NCBI RefSeq assembly: GCF_042654245.1
Contig: NZ_JBHSGI010000033.1
Coordinates: 496,001 to 560,000, forward strand
DNA: 64,000 bases
DNA from: Seohaeicola_A nanhaiensis
GTDB lineage: Bacteria > Pseudomonadota > Alphaproteobacteria > Rhodobacterales > Rhodobacteraceae
Direction of reading: 5' to 3'
Positions 16,170 through 25,493 of the stretch are shown here, one piece after another. The translations under genes were made by a program, and so were the position numbers. The stretch's first letter is position 1. Every line of letters begins with the position of its first letter. The notes below the pieces were generated by a model. That model was not told the DNA's origin. It did not search any database and saw only the letters and a program-made list of their open reading frames with translations.

Positions 16170-17420
16170 ATGCGCAGTTTCATCCGGGCGGAACGCCTGA
16201 TCGACGGCAAGGGCGGCGTGATCACGGGGCAGCCGGTCGTCGAAATCGAGGGCACCCGGATCAAGGGCGTGCACAAGGCCGCGCCAGAAGGTGCGCAGGT
16301 GCAGGATTTCGGCGATGCGACGATCCTGCCGGGTCTGATCGACACCCATGTCCATCTCAACATGCCCGGCAACGGGATGCTGCTGGAAGAGGTGATGCGC
16401 GAGGGACCGGAGGTGCTGCTGGCCACCTCGATGGGATCGTCCGCTGCCGCCCTGGGCGCGGGCATCACCACCGTGCGCGATGTAGGCTGTTTCGGCACCA
16501 CGGCCTTTTCGGTGCGCCGCACGCTGGAACTGGGCTATGCCCGCGGCGCGCGGGTCATGGCGGCGGGCGCGCCCATCACGATCACCGGTGGCCATACCTG
16601 GTACATGGGCGGAGAGGCGGATGGTGAAGCGGCGTTGCGCCAGAAGGTGCGTGCGCTGATCAAGGACGGCGCCGAATTCATCAAGGTGATGGGCAGCGGC
16701 GGCGGAACAATCGGCACGGCCTCCTGGCGGCCCGCGTTCACCCAGGCCGAGATGAACGCAATCGTCGAGGAATCGCATTGGAACGAACGTCGCGTGACGG
16801 TGCATTGCCTTTGCGCCGAATCCATCGACATAGCGATCAATGCAGGTGTCGATCAGATCGAGCACGCAGGCTTCATCCGCAAGAACGCGCCCCAGCAATA
16901 TAACGCGCAGGTGGCAGAGCGGCTGGCCAAGTCCGGCATCCCGGTCACGACAACGCTCGCCGTGGGGGCCACCGCGATCAATGCAATGCGCCAGATGCAA
17001 CAGCGCGACGCCGAACAGGAGGCGTTCTTGGGCCGGTGGGAACGGATGCTGGCCGAGAACGTCGAACAGTTCACCAAGCTGTCGGAGGCCGGTGTGACCT
17101 TTGTGGCTGGCACCGACGCGGGCTGGCGTTTCACCTCATTTGATAGCCTGGTGCTTGAAATGCAGATGATGCAGCAGGGCGAGATGCCGGTGGCCGAGTG
17201 CATCACGGCGGCCACGGGCCGTGCGGCGGAGGTCATCGGTCTGGACGATCGGGGTCGGATAGAAGCCGGCCTGCTGGCCGACCTGATCGTCGTCAAGGGG
17301 AACCCGCTCGACGATCTGGCGGCGCTGCACGATCTGGAACTGATCCTGCAGGGCGGAGTCGCGCATCCGCCTTCACCCCGCGCCCATCGCGCGCCGCAGG
17401 CCATGATTGTCCCGGAATGA
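16170..17420 (+). CDS. Amidohydrolase family protein (imidazolonepropionase/prolidase-like)
   Basis: A 416-residue TIM-barrel amidohydrolase. Metal and catalytic motifs are visible in order: DTHVHL (residues ~57-62), a likely carboxylated lysine in FIKVMGSGG (~170), VTVHCLCAES (~210), DQIEHAG (~230) and GTDAGW (~312). This spacing matches the imidazolonepropionase-related Xaa-Pro/Xaa-Arg dipeptidase group rather than hydantoinases. There is no signal peptide, so it is cytoplasmic. Its position between the binding protein and the ATPases of a peptide importer suggests it cleaves the imported amide or N-acyl dipeptide. Substrate unknown. Confidence 0.88.
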   Translation: MRSFIRAERLIDGKGGVITGQPVVEIEGTRIKGVHKAAPEGAQVQDFGDATILPGLIDTHVHLNMPGNGMLLEEVMREGPEVLLATSMGSSAAALGAGITTVRDVGCFGTTAFSVRRTLELGYARGARVMAAGAPITITGGHTWYMGGEADGEAALRQKVRALIKDGAEFIKVMGSGGGTIGTASWRPAFTQAEMNAIVEESHWNERRVTVHCLCAESIDIAINAGVDQIEHAGFIRKNAPQQYNAQVAERLAKSGIPVTTTLAVGATAINAMRQMQQRDAEQEAFLGRWERMLAENVEQFTKLSEAGVTFVAGTDAGWRFTSFDSLVLEMQMMQQGEMPVAECITAATGRAAEVIGLDDRGRIEAGLLADLIVVKGNPLDDLAALHDLELILQGGVAHPPSPRAHRAPQAMIVPE

Positions 17421-17427
17421 GGCGGTA

Positions 17428-18411
17428 ATGACGCAGGCCCCCGAAACCTCCGAGGTCGTGCTTTCGGTGCGCGACCTTCAGACCTGGTTCGACACGCCGG
17501 CCGGAACTGTGCGGGCCGTGGATGGCGTGAGCTTTGACATCCGCGCGCGGCGCACCCTGGGCATCGTTGGGGAAAGCGGCTCGGGCAAGAGCGTCACCTC
17601 GCTGTCGATCATGCGCCTGCTCGATCCGCCGGGCCGCGTCGCCGGGGGCGAGATCCTGTTTCGCGGGCGCAACCTCGCCGCGCTGCCAGAGGCCGAAATG
17701 TGCCGGCTGCGCGGTCAGGCGCTGTGCCTCGTGTTCCAGGATCCGATGACCGCGCTCAATCCGGTCTATCGCGTCGGCCGTCAGGTGGCCGAGGCGATCC
17801 GCGCACATAATGACATCTCCTACCGCGCCGCGCGCGACCGGGTGATCGAACTGTTCGGCATGGTCGGTATTCCCGACGCCGAGCGCCGGTTCGACGAGTT
17901 TCCCCACAACCTGTCCGGCGGGATGCGCCAGCGCGTGACGATCGCCATGGCGATGGCGAACAAGCCCGACCTGCTGATCCTTGACGAGCCGACGACCGCG
18001 CTCGACGTGACGATCCAGGCCCAGATCCTCGATCTGGTGAAGGGGCTTACCGACACGACCGTCCTGCTGATCACCCACGACATCGGCGTGGTGCGCGAAA
18101 TGTGCGACGAAGTTATCGTGATGTATGGCGGCCGCGTGATGGAACATGGGCCAGTCGCCGCTGTGACCGGCGCGCCGCGCCATCCCTATACGGCGGGCCT
18201 GCTGGCCTCCATCCCCTCGGTAGCGGTGCGCGGCCAGCGATTGAACGCCATCGGCGGCGCGGTGCCCAGCCCGCTGGCGATGCCGCCCGGCTGCCCGTTT
18301 GCGCCGCGCTGCGCTCATGCGATGCCAGCCTGCGACGTTCAGCCTGCGCTGGTCGAAGCCACGCCGGGCCACCGCGTGGCCTGCTGGCTGGAACAGGGGG
18401 CAGAGGCATGA
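17428..18411 (+). CDS. ABC transporter ATP-binding protein, DppD family
   Basis: A 327-residue ATPase: Walker A GESGSGKS, Q-loop region FQDPMTALNP, signature LSGGMRQR, Walker B L-L-I-L-D-E-P-T-T-A-L-D, H-loop THDIG. The C-terminal oligopeptide-transporter domain carries CPFAPRCAHAMPAC. The start at ATG 17428 is preceded by GAGGCGG; an upstream start would overlap the amidohydrolase. It pairs with the DppF-type ATPase that follows with an ATGA overlap. Confidence 0.93.
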   Translation: MTQAPETSEVVLSVRDLQTWFDTPAGTVRAVDGVSFDIRARRTLGIVGESGSGKSVTSLSIMRLLDPPGRVAGGEILFRGRNLAALPEAEMCRLRGQALCLVFQDPMTALNPVYRVGRQVAEAIRAHNDISYRAARDRVIELFGMVGIPDAERRFDEFPHNLSGGMRQRVTIAMAMANKPDLLILDEPTTALDVTIQAQILDLVKGLTDTTVLLITHDIGVVREMCDEVIVMYGGRVMEHGPVAAVTGAPRHPYTAGLLASIPSVAVRGQRLNAIGGAVPSPLAMPPGCPFAPRCAHAMPACDVQPALVEATPGHRVACWLEQGAEA

Positions 18412-19391
18412 GCAACCAAATGACCGAGCCGTCCGAAGTTCTGATGAGCGTGCGCGACCTGAAGGTCTGGTACGGCGGCAAGGGCGCGCTGTTCGGCAAC
18501 CCCGACTGGGTGCGCGCGGTAGATGGCGTGACGCTCGACATCCTCAAGGGCGAGACACTGGGCCTCGTCGGGGAATCCGGCTGCGGCAAGTCGAGCCTTG
18601 GCCGCGCTCTGATCCGGCTGGAACGGCCGCATTCCGGCTCGATCCTTTTTGGCGGTGAAGACCTTGCCCAGGTCAGCCCGTCGCGGTTGCGCACGCTGCG
18701 GCGCGACATGCAAATGGTCTTTCAGGACCCGATGAGCAGCCTCGACCCGCGCATGACCATCCGCCGGATCATCGCCGAAGGGTTGGTGATCGCCGGCGTG
18801 GGCCGTGACGAACGCAATGTCCGCGTCGAGGAGCTGATCCAGATCGTCGGGCTGCGCAAGGAACATCTCGACCGCTACCCGCATGAGTTCTCGGGTGGAC
18901 AGCGGCAGCGCATCGGCATCGCCCGCGCGCTGGCGCTGCGGCCGAAACTGGTGGTCGCGGACGAGCCGGTCTCGGCGCTGGACGTATCGGTGCAATCGCA
19001 GGTGCTGAACCTGATGAAGGATCTGCAGGACGAATTCGGCCTGACCTATCTCTTCATCGCGCATGACCTCGGCGTGGTCGAATATATCTCGGACCGTGTC
19101 GGCGTGATGTATCTGGGCCGGCTGGTCGAACTGGCCGATGCCGAGGATCTCTATGCCCGGCCGATGATGCCCTATACGCAGGCGCTGCTGTCGGCGATCC
19201 CCGATGGCGAGGCCGCAACCGGGCGCAGCCGGATCATCCTGAAAGGCGATGTGCCCAGTCCGCGCAACCCGCCGTCGGGCTGCCCGTTCCGCACCCGCTG
19301 CTGGCGGGCCGAGGCACGCTGCGCGGCAGAGGTGCCGCAATTACAGGAAGTGGCGCCGCGGCACTGGGCGGCCTGCCATTTTCCGGGGTAG
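18408..19391 (+). CDS. ABC transporter ATP-binding protein, DppF family
   Basis: A 327-residue ATPase: Walker A GESGCGKS, signature FSGGQRQR, Walker B V-V-A-D-E-P-V-S-A-L-D, H-loop AHDLG, and the C-terminal CPFRTRCWRAEARC cysteine segment. The ATG overlaps the DppD stop (ATGA). With the two permeases and binding protein upstream it completes a five-component importer, so this is a whole transporter, unlike the one cut at the left edge. Confidence 0.93.
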   Translation: MSNQMTEPSEVLMSVRDLKVWYGGKGALFGNPDWVRAVDGVTLDILKGETLGLVGESGCGKSSLGRALIRLERPHSGSILFGGEDLAQVSPSRLRTLRRDMQMVFQDPMSSLDPRMTIRRIIAEGLVIAGVGRDERNVRVEELIQIVGLRKEHLDRYPHEFSGGQRQRIGIARALALRPKLVVADEPVSALDVSVQSQVLNLMKDLQDEFGLTYLFIAHDLGVVEYISDRVGVMYLGRLVELADAEDLYARPMMPYTQALLSAIPDGEAATGRSRIILKGDVPSPRNPPSGCPFRTRCWRAEARCAAEVPQLQEVAPRHWAACHFPG

Positions 19392-19412
19392 GATTTGGAA
19401 AGAGGGACACCG

Positions 19413-20162
19413 ATGCAGATCAGATTTGACGGCGAGAAGGTGATCGTCACCGGCGCGGGCCACGGCATCGGACGCGGCATCGCGCGCGATTTCGCGGCGC
19501 TTGGGGCCGATGTACTGGCGCTGGACGTGAACGCGGCCGGGCTGGCGGAGACCCAGAACGGCTCGGAAGGCAGCATCTCCACCGCCACGCTTGACGTGAC
19601 CGACCCGGCGGCCGTGCGCGAAACCGTCGCGGGCTTCGGTCCCGCCTCGATCCTCGTCCACAGCGCCGGGGGCGTGCGCGGGCAGGTTGGCCGGCCGCTG
19701 GAAGAGATCACGCCCGAGGATTGGGACGCCATCGTCGACGTGAACATGAAGGGCGCCTTTCTCATGGCGCAGGCGGTCACGCCGGGCATGAAGTCGCTCG
19801 GACGGGGGCGCATCGTCACCATATCCTCCGGCGCGGGCATCGGCGTCAGCCTGACCGGCATCCAGGCCTATGCCGCGGCCAAGGCGGGCGAGATCGGTCT
19901 GACCCGCCAGCTGGCGCACGAACTCGGGCCCTTCGGCATCACCGTCAACAGCATCGCGCCGGGCTTTGTGCGTTCGAACCCGACCACCGAGCGCCAGTGG
20001 GAGTCCTACGGCCCCGACGGGCAGGAACGGCTGGTGCAGGGCATCTTCCTGCGCCGGACCGGCAAAGTGGAAGACATTTCAAACATGACCCTGTTTCTGG
20101 CCAGCGATCGCGCCGGGTGGATCACCGGGCAGATCATCCAGGTGAACGGAGGCCGGGCATGA
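19413..20162 (+). CDS. Short-chain dehydrogenase/reductase (SDR) family oxidoreductase
   Basis: A classical SDR of 249 residues: TGAGHGIGRGIA nucleotide motif near the N-terminus, a SAGG segment (NAG-like), a catalytic Ser in ISSGAGIG, YAAAK (catalytic Tyr/Lys) and the IAPGFVRSN segment. The ATG at 19413 has AAAGAGGG upstream; a TTG 18 nt earlier is less likely. The stop overlaps the next start (ATGA). It probably oxidises a hydroxy intermediate of the island's pathway, but nothing shows which. Confidence 0.88.
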   Translation: MQIRFDGEKVIVTGAGHGIGRGIARDFAALGADVLALDVNAAGLAETQNGSEGSISTATLDVTDPAAVRETVAGFGPASILVHSAGGVRGQVGRPLEEITPEDWDAIVDVNMKGAFLMAQAVTPGMKSLGRGRIVTISSGAGIGVSLTGIQAYAAAKAGEIGLTRQLAHELGPFGITVNSIAPGFVRSNPTTERQWESYGPDGQERLVQGIFLRRTGKVEDISNMTLFLASDRAGWITGQIIQVNGGRA

Positions 20163-21541
20163 CCGAAGCTGCCGCCCGCGACTGGCTTGACGCAAACGAA
20201 CCGGCGCTGCGCGACCGGCTTTACGATTTCGTCCGTCTGCCCAGCGTTTCGACAGATCCGGCCTATGCCGAGGGCATGGGGCAGGCGGCCGAATTCCTAT
20301 CCACCTATCTGCGCGATATCGGCTTTGACCGGGTAGCGGTGAACGCCACGCCGGGCCACCCGATCCTGACCGGCGAATGGACCGGCGCACCTGGCGCGCC
20401 TACCATTCTTGTTTACGGCCACTACGATGTGCAGCCGCCCGATCCGCTCGATCAATGGCAGTCGGCCCCGTTCGAGCCGACCCTGCGCGACGGGCGCATC
20501 TATGGACGCGGCATTTCCGACGACAAGGGCCCGCTGATGGTGGCGCTGGGCGCGATGGAGGCGCTGATGGCCACGACCGGCGCCTTGCCGGTCAACGTCC
20601 GACTGCTGATCGAAGGCTCGGAAGAAATGGGCAGCGCCCATCTCGAGGATTTCGTGGTCGCCCATCAGGATCTGGTGACGGCCGATTTCCTGCTCTCGGC
20701 CGATGGCGCCATGTGGCGGGCCGATCTGCCCTCGGTGACGGTGGCCAGCCGGGGCATGGCCGCTCTGAACGTCACGGTGCGCGGGGCCGCGAAGGACCTG
20801 CACTCGGGCCGCTACGGCGGCGGCGTGCCGAATGCGGCGCAGGTGCTGGTAGAGATGCTGGCGGCGCTGCACGACCCGCGCACCGGGGCCGTAGCGGTGC
20901 CGGGCTTTTACGACGGAGTGGCCGTTCCCGACAACGAGACCCGCGCCGCGCTCGCCGATATCCCCTTTGACGAGGCAGCCTTCCTCGAAGGTCTCGGCGT
21001 AAAAAAAGGTGCGGGCGAGGCCGGATACAGTTTTCTCGAACGGAACTGGCTGCGCCCGACGCTGGAAATCAACGGCATGTCGGCAGGCTATACCGGCCCC
21101 GGTTTCAAAACGGTCATTGGCGCGACGGCCGAGGCCAAAATTTCCTGCCGTCTGGTGCCGGGACAGGATCCGATGCGCATCCTGGAACTGCTCGAAGCCG
21201 AGCTGACCCGCCTGTGCCCGGACTGCGCCACGCTCAGCATCGCCCGCAAACCCGGGGTCGCCTGGCCGTCGGCCTTGCCGCTCGACCATCCGGGCCTGCG
21301 CCTTGCGATGGACGTTCTGGAAGAACTCTACGGCCAGCCCGCCCGCGCCGTCCGCATGGGGGCGACCATCCCGATTGCCGAGATGTTCGACCGGGTGCTG
21401 GACATGGGCACGGTGTTCTTCTCGTTCTCGACCGCGGACGAGGATTACCATGCGCCCAACGAGTTCTTCCGCCTGGAACGCTGGCAGGACGGGTTGCGCG
21501 CCTGGGTCGCCTACCTGACGCGGCTGGCCAAGGCGGCCTGA
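20159..21541 (+). CDS. M20 family metallopeptidase (dipeptidase)
   Basis: A 460-residue zinc peptidase of the M20 dipeptidase group. Metal-site motifs are GHYDVQP (His and its Asp), GRGISDDKGP (bridging Asp), EGSEEMGS (catalytic Glu plus ligand), SADGAMW and the C-terminal YHAPNE. The dimerisation-lid region (L-H-S-G-R-Y-G-G-G-V-P-N-A) is intact. Cytoplasmic, with no signal peptide. It ends a rightward operon that begins with the importer, so it most likely cleaves an imported dipeptide-like compound. It meets the leftward Gfo/Idh/MocA gene with a 1-nt gap. Confidence 0.92.
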   Translation: MTEAAARDWLDANEPALRDRLYDFVRLPSVSTDPAYAEGMGQAAEFLSTYLRDIGFDRVAVNATPGHPILTGEWTGAPGAPTILVYGHYDVQPPDPLDQWQSAPFEPTLRDGRIYGRGISDDKGPLMVALGAMEALMATTGALPVNVRLLIEGSEEMGSAHLEDFVVAHQDLVTADFLLSADGAMWRADLPSVTVASRGMAALNVTVRGAAKDLHSGRYGGGVPNAAQVLVEMLAALHDPRTGAVAVPGFYDGVAVPDNETRAALADIPFDEAAFLEGLGVKKGAGEAGYSFLERNWLRPTLEINGMSAGYTGPGFKTVIGATAEAKISCRLVPGQDPMRILELLEAELTRLCPDCATLSIARKPGVAWPSALPLDHPGLRLAMDVLEELYGQPARAVRMGATIPIAEMFDRVLDMGTVFFSFSTADEDYHAPNEFFRLERWQDGLRAWVAYLTRLAKAA

Positions 21542-21542
21542 C

Positions 21543-22550
21543 TCAGGCCCTGTGCGCCAGCGCGATCCGCTGCGCCTCTATCGACAGTTCGCAGACGCGG
21601 AAGGTGCGCGCCTGCGGGCAGGCGGTTTCGGTGCGGTCACGGATGTCGGCCATCAGGTTGCCGAAATAGGGCAGCGGCGCGCCGGCGCAGTCGATATGCT
21701 CGCAGCGCGTGCCGTTCACGAGAAACAGGTGATCGGTGCCCGGCCGTCCATCGACATCGACATATTTGCGCAGTTCGATGGTGCCCTCGGTGCCGGTGAT
21801 GAACAGCCGCCCGTCGCCCCAGTTGGGCAGCGCGTCGGCGGTATACCAGTCGACCCGGATATAGGCCTGCGCAGCGCCCGATCGCAGCGCAACTTGACCG
21901 AAGTCTTCGAACTGCGGCCACTGTGGATTGGCGAAATTCCCGACCGAGGCCAGGGTGATTTCGGCATCCTCTCGGCCGGTGAAGTGCAGGAACTGTTCGA
22001 TCTGATGCGAGGCGATGTCGGCCAGGATCCCGCCGTAGGTGCGCGCGTCGAAGAACCAGTCCGGCCGCGTCGGCGCATTCAGCCGGTGCGGGCCCAGGCC
22101 CACGGTCTGCACGACCGTCCCGATGGCGCCCGAGCGGACCAGATCGGTTGCCACGGTGGTGGCCGGCACCTCGAAGCGTTCCGAGAAGTTCACCGACCAG
22201 ATGCGGCCTGTCTCGGCCACAGTGGCGCGCAGGCGGTCGGCCTCGTCCTGGGTGATGCAGCCGGGCTTGTCGACCATCACGTCCTTGCCGGCCTGCATCG
22301 CCCGAATGGCCAGATCTGCGCGTCGATCGGGGCGGCAGGCGATCAGCACCAGCGCGATGCTGTGGTCGCCCAGGATATCCTCAAGGTCCCGCTGCGGGGC
22401 GTCGGCAAAACGTTTGACGAAGCCCTCCATCGGTTGCGGCGTGCCTTCGGTCCACCAGGCGGCCAGCGTGGCGCCGGCGTCGATCATGCCCTGTGACATG
22501 CCATAGATGTGCCGGTGGTCCATCCCCAGCGCGGCAAAGCGAAGACTCAT
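21543..22550 (-). CDS. Gfo/Idh/MocA family oxidoreductase
   Basis: A 335-residue NAD(P)-dependent dehydrogenase of the glucose-fructose oxidoreductase / inositol dehydrogenase family. It has an N-terminal Rossmann fold (MSLRFAALGMDHRHIYGMSQ) and the family DKPG motif (KDVMVDKPG, the EKP equivalent), then GGILADIASHQIEQFL, which carries the catalytic-site Asp/His region. The first glycine motif is degenerate (ALGMDHRH), seen in a subset of the family. The ATG at 22550 shares its A with the upstream stop (TGATG); a GTG one codon earlier is less likely. It is the last gene of the TRAP operon. Confidence 0.88.
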   Translation of the reverse strand: MSLRFAALGMDHRHIYGMSQGMIDAGATLAAWWTEGTPQPMEGFVKRFADAPQRDLEDILGDHSIALVLIACRPDRRADLAIRAMQAGKDVMVDKPGCITQDEADRLRATVAETGRIWSVNFSERFEVPATTVATDLVRSGAIGTVVQTVGLGPHRLNAPTRPDWFFDARTYGGILADIASHQIEQFLHFTGREDAEITLASVGNFANPQWPQFEDFGQVALRSGAAQAYIRVDWYTADALPNWGDGRLFITGTEGTIELRKYVDVDGRPGTDHLFLVNGTRCEHIDCAGAPLPYFGNLMADIRDRTETACPQARTFRVCELSIEAQRIALAHRA

Positions 22551-23587
22551 CACACTGCCTCCACGGTGACCTGCGCACCCGACGCGCCCGAGCGCACCAT
22601 CGCGTCGATCAGGGCGTGGACCCGCAATGCCTCGCGCCCCGGGATGGCCGGCGCGCCGCCGGTCGAGATCGCCCGGGCGAAATCCTCGATCAGGTCTCGG
22701 TGCCAGTCGCAGGGAAAGGCCATGGGATCCGCCCCGCCGCCCGTGCCCGCACTTTCGCCCACCGACTCGGTCCGCCCGTCGCGCCAGACCACGCTCAGCG
22801 TACCCCCCTGCAGGGTTGCGGTGCCCAGCGTGCCGTCGAGCACAATGCTTTCCTGCCCTCCGGGATAGGTCGCCGTGGTGGCCACGACCGAACCGACCGC
22901 ACCATTGGCAAAGCGGATGCCGGCGGTGGCGAAATCCTCGGTCTCCATCCGGTGCATTCGTGTTGTCGCCGTCAGCGCCTGAACAGTCTGCGCCGGTCCG
23001 GTGAGGCTGAGCATCAGGTCAAGCACATGGATCGCCTGCGAGATCAGTACACCGCCCCCATCCCGCGCCAGAGTCCCGCGGCCGGGCACCTCGTAATAGT
23101 CCTGTCCGCGCCACCAGGGGATTTCGGCCCGGGCCAGCGCCAGCTCCCCCAGCGCGCCTTCGGCCAGCAGCTGGCGCAGTCGCAGCGCACCGGCCCGGAA
23201 CCGGTGCTGGAACACGATGCCCAGAGTCACCCCGGCGGCCTCGCACAGCGCGACCATGTCCTGCGCGCCGGTCAGGGTGCGTTCGATGGGTTTTTCCATC
23301 AACACATGCTTGCCCGCCCGCGCCATCATGGCGACAATTTCGGCCCGCTGGTTCGGCGGTGTCGCGATAATAACGCCATCGGTGCCGGGATCGGCGGCGA
23401 CTGCGTCCAGGCTGTCGAAGACCGGAAAGCCGAATCTGTCCTGTACCGCTTCGGCCTTGGCACGGGTACGGTTGAACACACCCGAGACATCGACCCGCCC
23501 GCGCAATTCGTCCAGCCCCTCAAGATGAGGTTTTGTCGCCATACCCAGCCCTATCAGGGCCAGACGCGCCATTGGTTTGTCGCTCAT
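22550..23587 (-). CDS. Gfo/Idh/MocA family oxidoreductase
   Basis: A 345-residue dehydrogenase with the Rossmann motif LIGLGMATKPH, EKP motif (HVLMEKPIERT) and a G-G-G-V-L-I-S-Q-A-I-H-V-L-D-L segment for the C-terminal substrate site. It differs clearly from the neighbouring paralog, so the pair probably catalyses two steps rather than being a recent duplication. It lies 10 nt after the TRAP permease gene. In this family, such gene pairs beside TRAP transporters usually handle sugars, polyols or sugar acids. Confidence 0.9.
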   Translation of the reverse strand: MSDKPMARLALIGLGMATKPHLEGLDELRGRVDVSGVFNRTRAKAEAVQDRFGFPVFDSLDAVAADPGTDGVIIATPPNQRAEIVAMMARAGKHVLMEKPIERTLTGAQDMVALCEAAGVTLGIVFQHRFRAGALRLRQLLAEGALGELALARAEIPWWRGQDYYEVPGRGTLARDGGGVLISQAIHVLDLMLSLTGPAQTVQALTATTRMHRMETEDFATAGIRFANGAVGSVVATTATYPGGQESIVLDGTLGTATLQGGTLSVVWRDGRTESVGESAGTGGGADPMAFPCDWHRDLIEDFARAISTGGAPAIPGREALRVHALIDAMVRSGASGAQVTVEAV

Positions 23588-23597
23588 TCCATTGTCC

Positions 23598-25460
23598 TCA
23601 GGGGCCGAACCAGCGGATCGGCAGCATCGTCAGTTGCGGGATCGTCGTCACCAGCAGCAGCACCAGCAGCTGCGCGGCGATGAAGGGTAGAATGGCGCGG
23701 AAGACCGCCGTCGACGGGGCGCCGCCCACCCGGGCCGTGGTGAAGACCAGCACGCCCAGCGGCGGCGTCAGCGCGCCGATCACCAGATTCATCACCATGA
23801 TGATCCCGAATTGCAGCGGATCGACCCCGGCGGCCACGACGACCGGCACCAGGATCGGCACCAGGATCACCATCGCGGCGATCATCTCGATGAACAGGCC
23901 GACGAAGATCAGGAAAAGGTTGATCAGCAAGAGCAGGACGATGGCATCGCCGGTCAGCGCGCCGAGCCAGGCCGCAATCTTCTGCGGCGCCTGTTCGAAG
24001 GTCAGGATCCAGGCGAAGGGCGACGAGGCCGCAATGATGACGGCGACGGCCACGGTGTCCTCCACCGCTTCGCGGAAGGCGTGGGTCAGATTCGAGGCGG
24101 TCAGCCCGCGGTAGATCAGCGCGCCGGTGAACAGCGCGAAGACAACCGCGATGGCCCCGGCCTCGGTCGCCGTGAAGACGCCAAACCGCACGCCGCCGAC
24201 GATTGCCACAGGCAGGGCAAGCGCCGGAAGCGCCAGCAGCAAGGCCCGCCCCAGCGCGCTGCGGCCCGACCGTTCTGTCTGCCCGCCATAACCGCGCCGG
24301 GCCGAGATCAGCCAGACCACCAGCGCCAGCGCCAGGGCGACCATGAGCCCCGGCACGATGGTGCCGACGAATAACGCCCCGACCGAGACCGAGGCGAGCG
24401 CGGCATAGATGATCAGCCCCAGACCCGGGGGGATCAGGTTCGCCAGCGTCGAGGCGGCCGCCGTCAGCGCGCAGGAAAAGGCGCGGTCATAGCCGTGCTT
24501 CTCCATCTGCGGGACCAGAAGCTTGGCGGTGGCAGAGGCATCGGCGGTAGACGAGCCCGACACGCCGGCGAGCATCACGTTGGTGACGATGTTGGCTTGC
24601 CCCAGCCCGCCGCGCAGGTGGCCCACAAGGTGATAGGCCAGATCGACGATGCGCACCGTTATCCCGCCCGCGTTCATCACGGCGGCGGCCAGGATGAAGA
24701 ACGGGATCGCCAGAAGGGTGAAGGAATCGAGCGCGCCAGACATGTTCTGCGTGATCGTCACCAGCATCAGGGGCGGCAACGGGGTCAGCGCGGCGAAAGA
24801 ACCGACGACCAGCGCATAAACGATCGGGACCTCTGCAAAGATCAGTGCCAGGGAAACGATCATCAGGATCGTCGTGCTGCTGGCCTCGCCGAACAGCAGG
24901 CCGCCCGCCTCGCGCATGGCGAAATAGGTCGTAACGCCGGCGGCCAGCGTGGCCAGTCCCGTCCACCAGCTGCGGCCCGGCAAAGGGGCGCTCATGAAGG
25001 CCAGCCCGAGCGCACCGCCGGCGGGCACGGCCAGGAAGAGGTATTTCAGCGGGATCCGCAGGGCCGGTGTGACCTGCAGGGCCCGTTTCATGAAATCGAT
25101 GCCGTGGATGACCAGCACCACGCAGGCGACCACCGCGACGACGCGCAGAAAGACCGCGTGCCAGACCTGCGTTCGCGGCGACAAATGCGGTACGAACAGC
25201 GAGATGGAGATATGTCGGTTGCGGAAGGTCAGGATGGCCAGCCCCAGAAACACCGACCAGACAAACAGGAATTGCGCCAGTTCCTCGGGCCAGGGCAGCG
25301 AGGCGTTCAGCACGTAGCGGCAGAAGACCTGAAGGATCACGATGGCGGTCGCGACCAGCATCAGGATCACCGACACGGCTTCCAGCATCCGGTCGAGCAA
25401 CAGATAGGGCCGCGGCATCGCCACCGCCCGCAATTCGGTCTCGGTCATTCGGTCGTCCAT
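23598..25460 (-). CDS. TRAP transporter fused permease (DctQ-DctM)
   Basis: A 620-residue fusion of the small and large TRAP membrane subunits. The DctQ part (~residues 15-180) contains WPEELAQFLFVWSVFLG. The DctM part (~190-615) carries the repeated ion-transporter motifs, including NLIPPGLGLIIYAA, and many hydrophobic helices. Fused DctQM proteins are known but less common than separate subunits. It follows the binding protein by 33 nt. Together they drive sodium-coupled uptake of an organic acid or sugar-acid-like compound. An ATG at 25448 is an alternative start. Confidence 0.92.
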   Translation of the reverse strand: MDDRMTETELRAVAMPRPYLLLDRMLEAVSVILMLVATAIVILQVFCRYVLNASLPWPEELAQFLFVWSVFLGLAILTFRNRHISISLFVPHLSPRTQVWHAVFLRVVAVVACVVLVIHGIDFMKRALQVTPALRIPLKYLFLAVPAGGALGLAFMSAPLPGRSWWTGLATLAAGVTTYFAMREAGGLLFGEASSTTILMIVSLALIFAEVPIVYALVVGSFAALTPLPPLMLVTITQNMSGALDSFTLLAIPFFILAAAVMNAGGITVRIVDLAYHLVGHLRGGLGQANIVTNVMLAGVSGSSTADASATAKLLVPQMEKHGYDRAFSCALTAAASTLANLIPPGLGLIIYAALASVSVGALFVGTIVPGLMVALALALVVWLISARRGYGGQTERSGRSALGRALLLALPALALPVAIVGGVRFGVFTATEAGAIAVVFALFTGALIYRGLTASNLTHAFREAVEDTVAVAVIIAASSPFAWILTFEQAPQKIAAWLGALTGDAIVLLLLINLFLIFVGLFIEMIAAMVILVPILVPVVVAAGVDPLQFGIIMVMNLVIGALTPPLGVLVFTTARVGGAPSTAVFRAILPFIAAQLLVLLLVTTIPQLTMLPIRWFGP

Positions 25461-25493
25461 CCGGGAAAGTCCCGCACGCGCGCGGGAGAGTCA

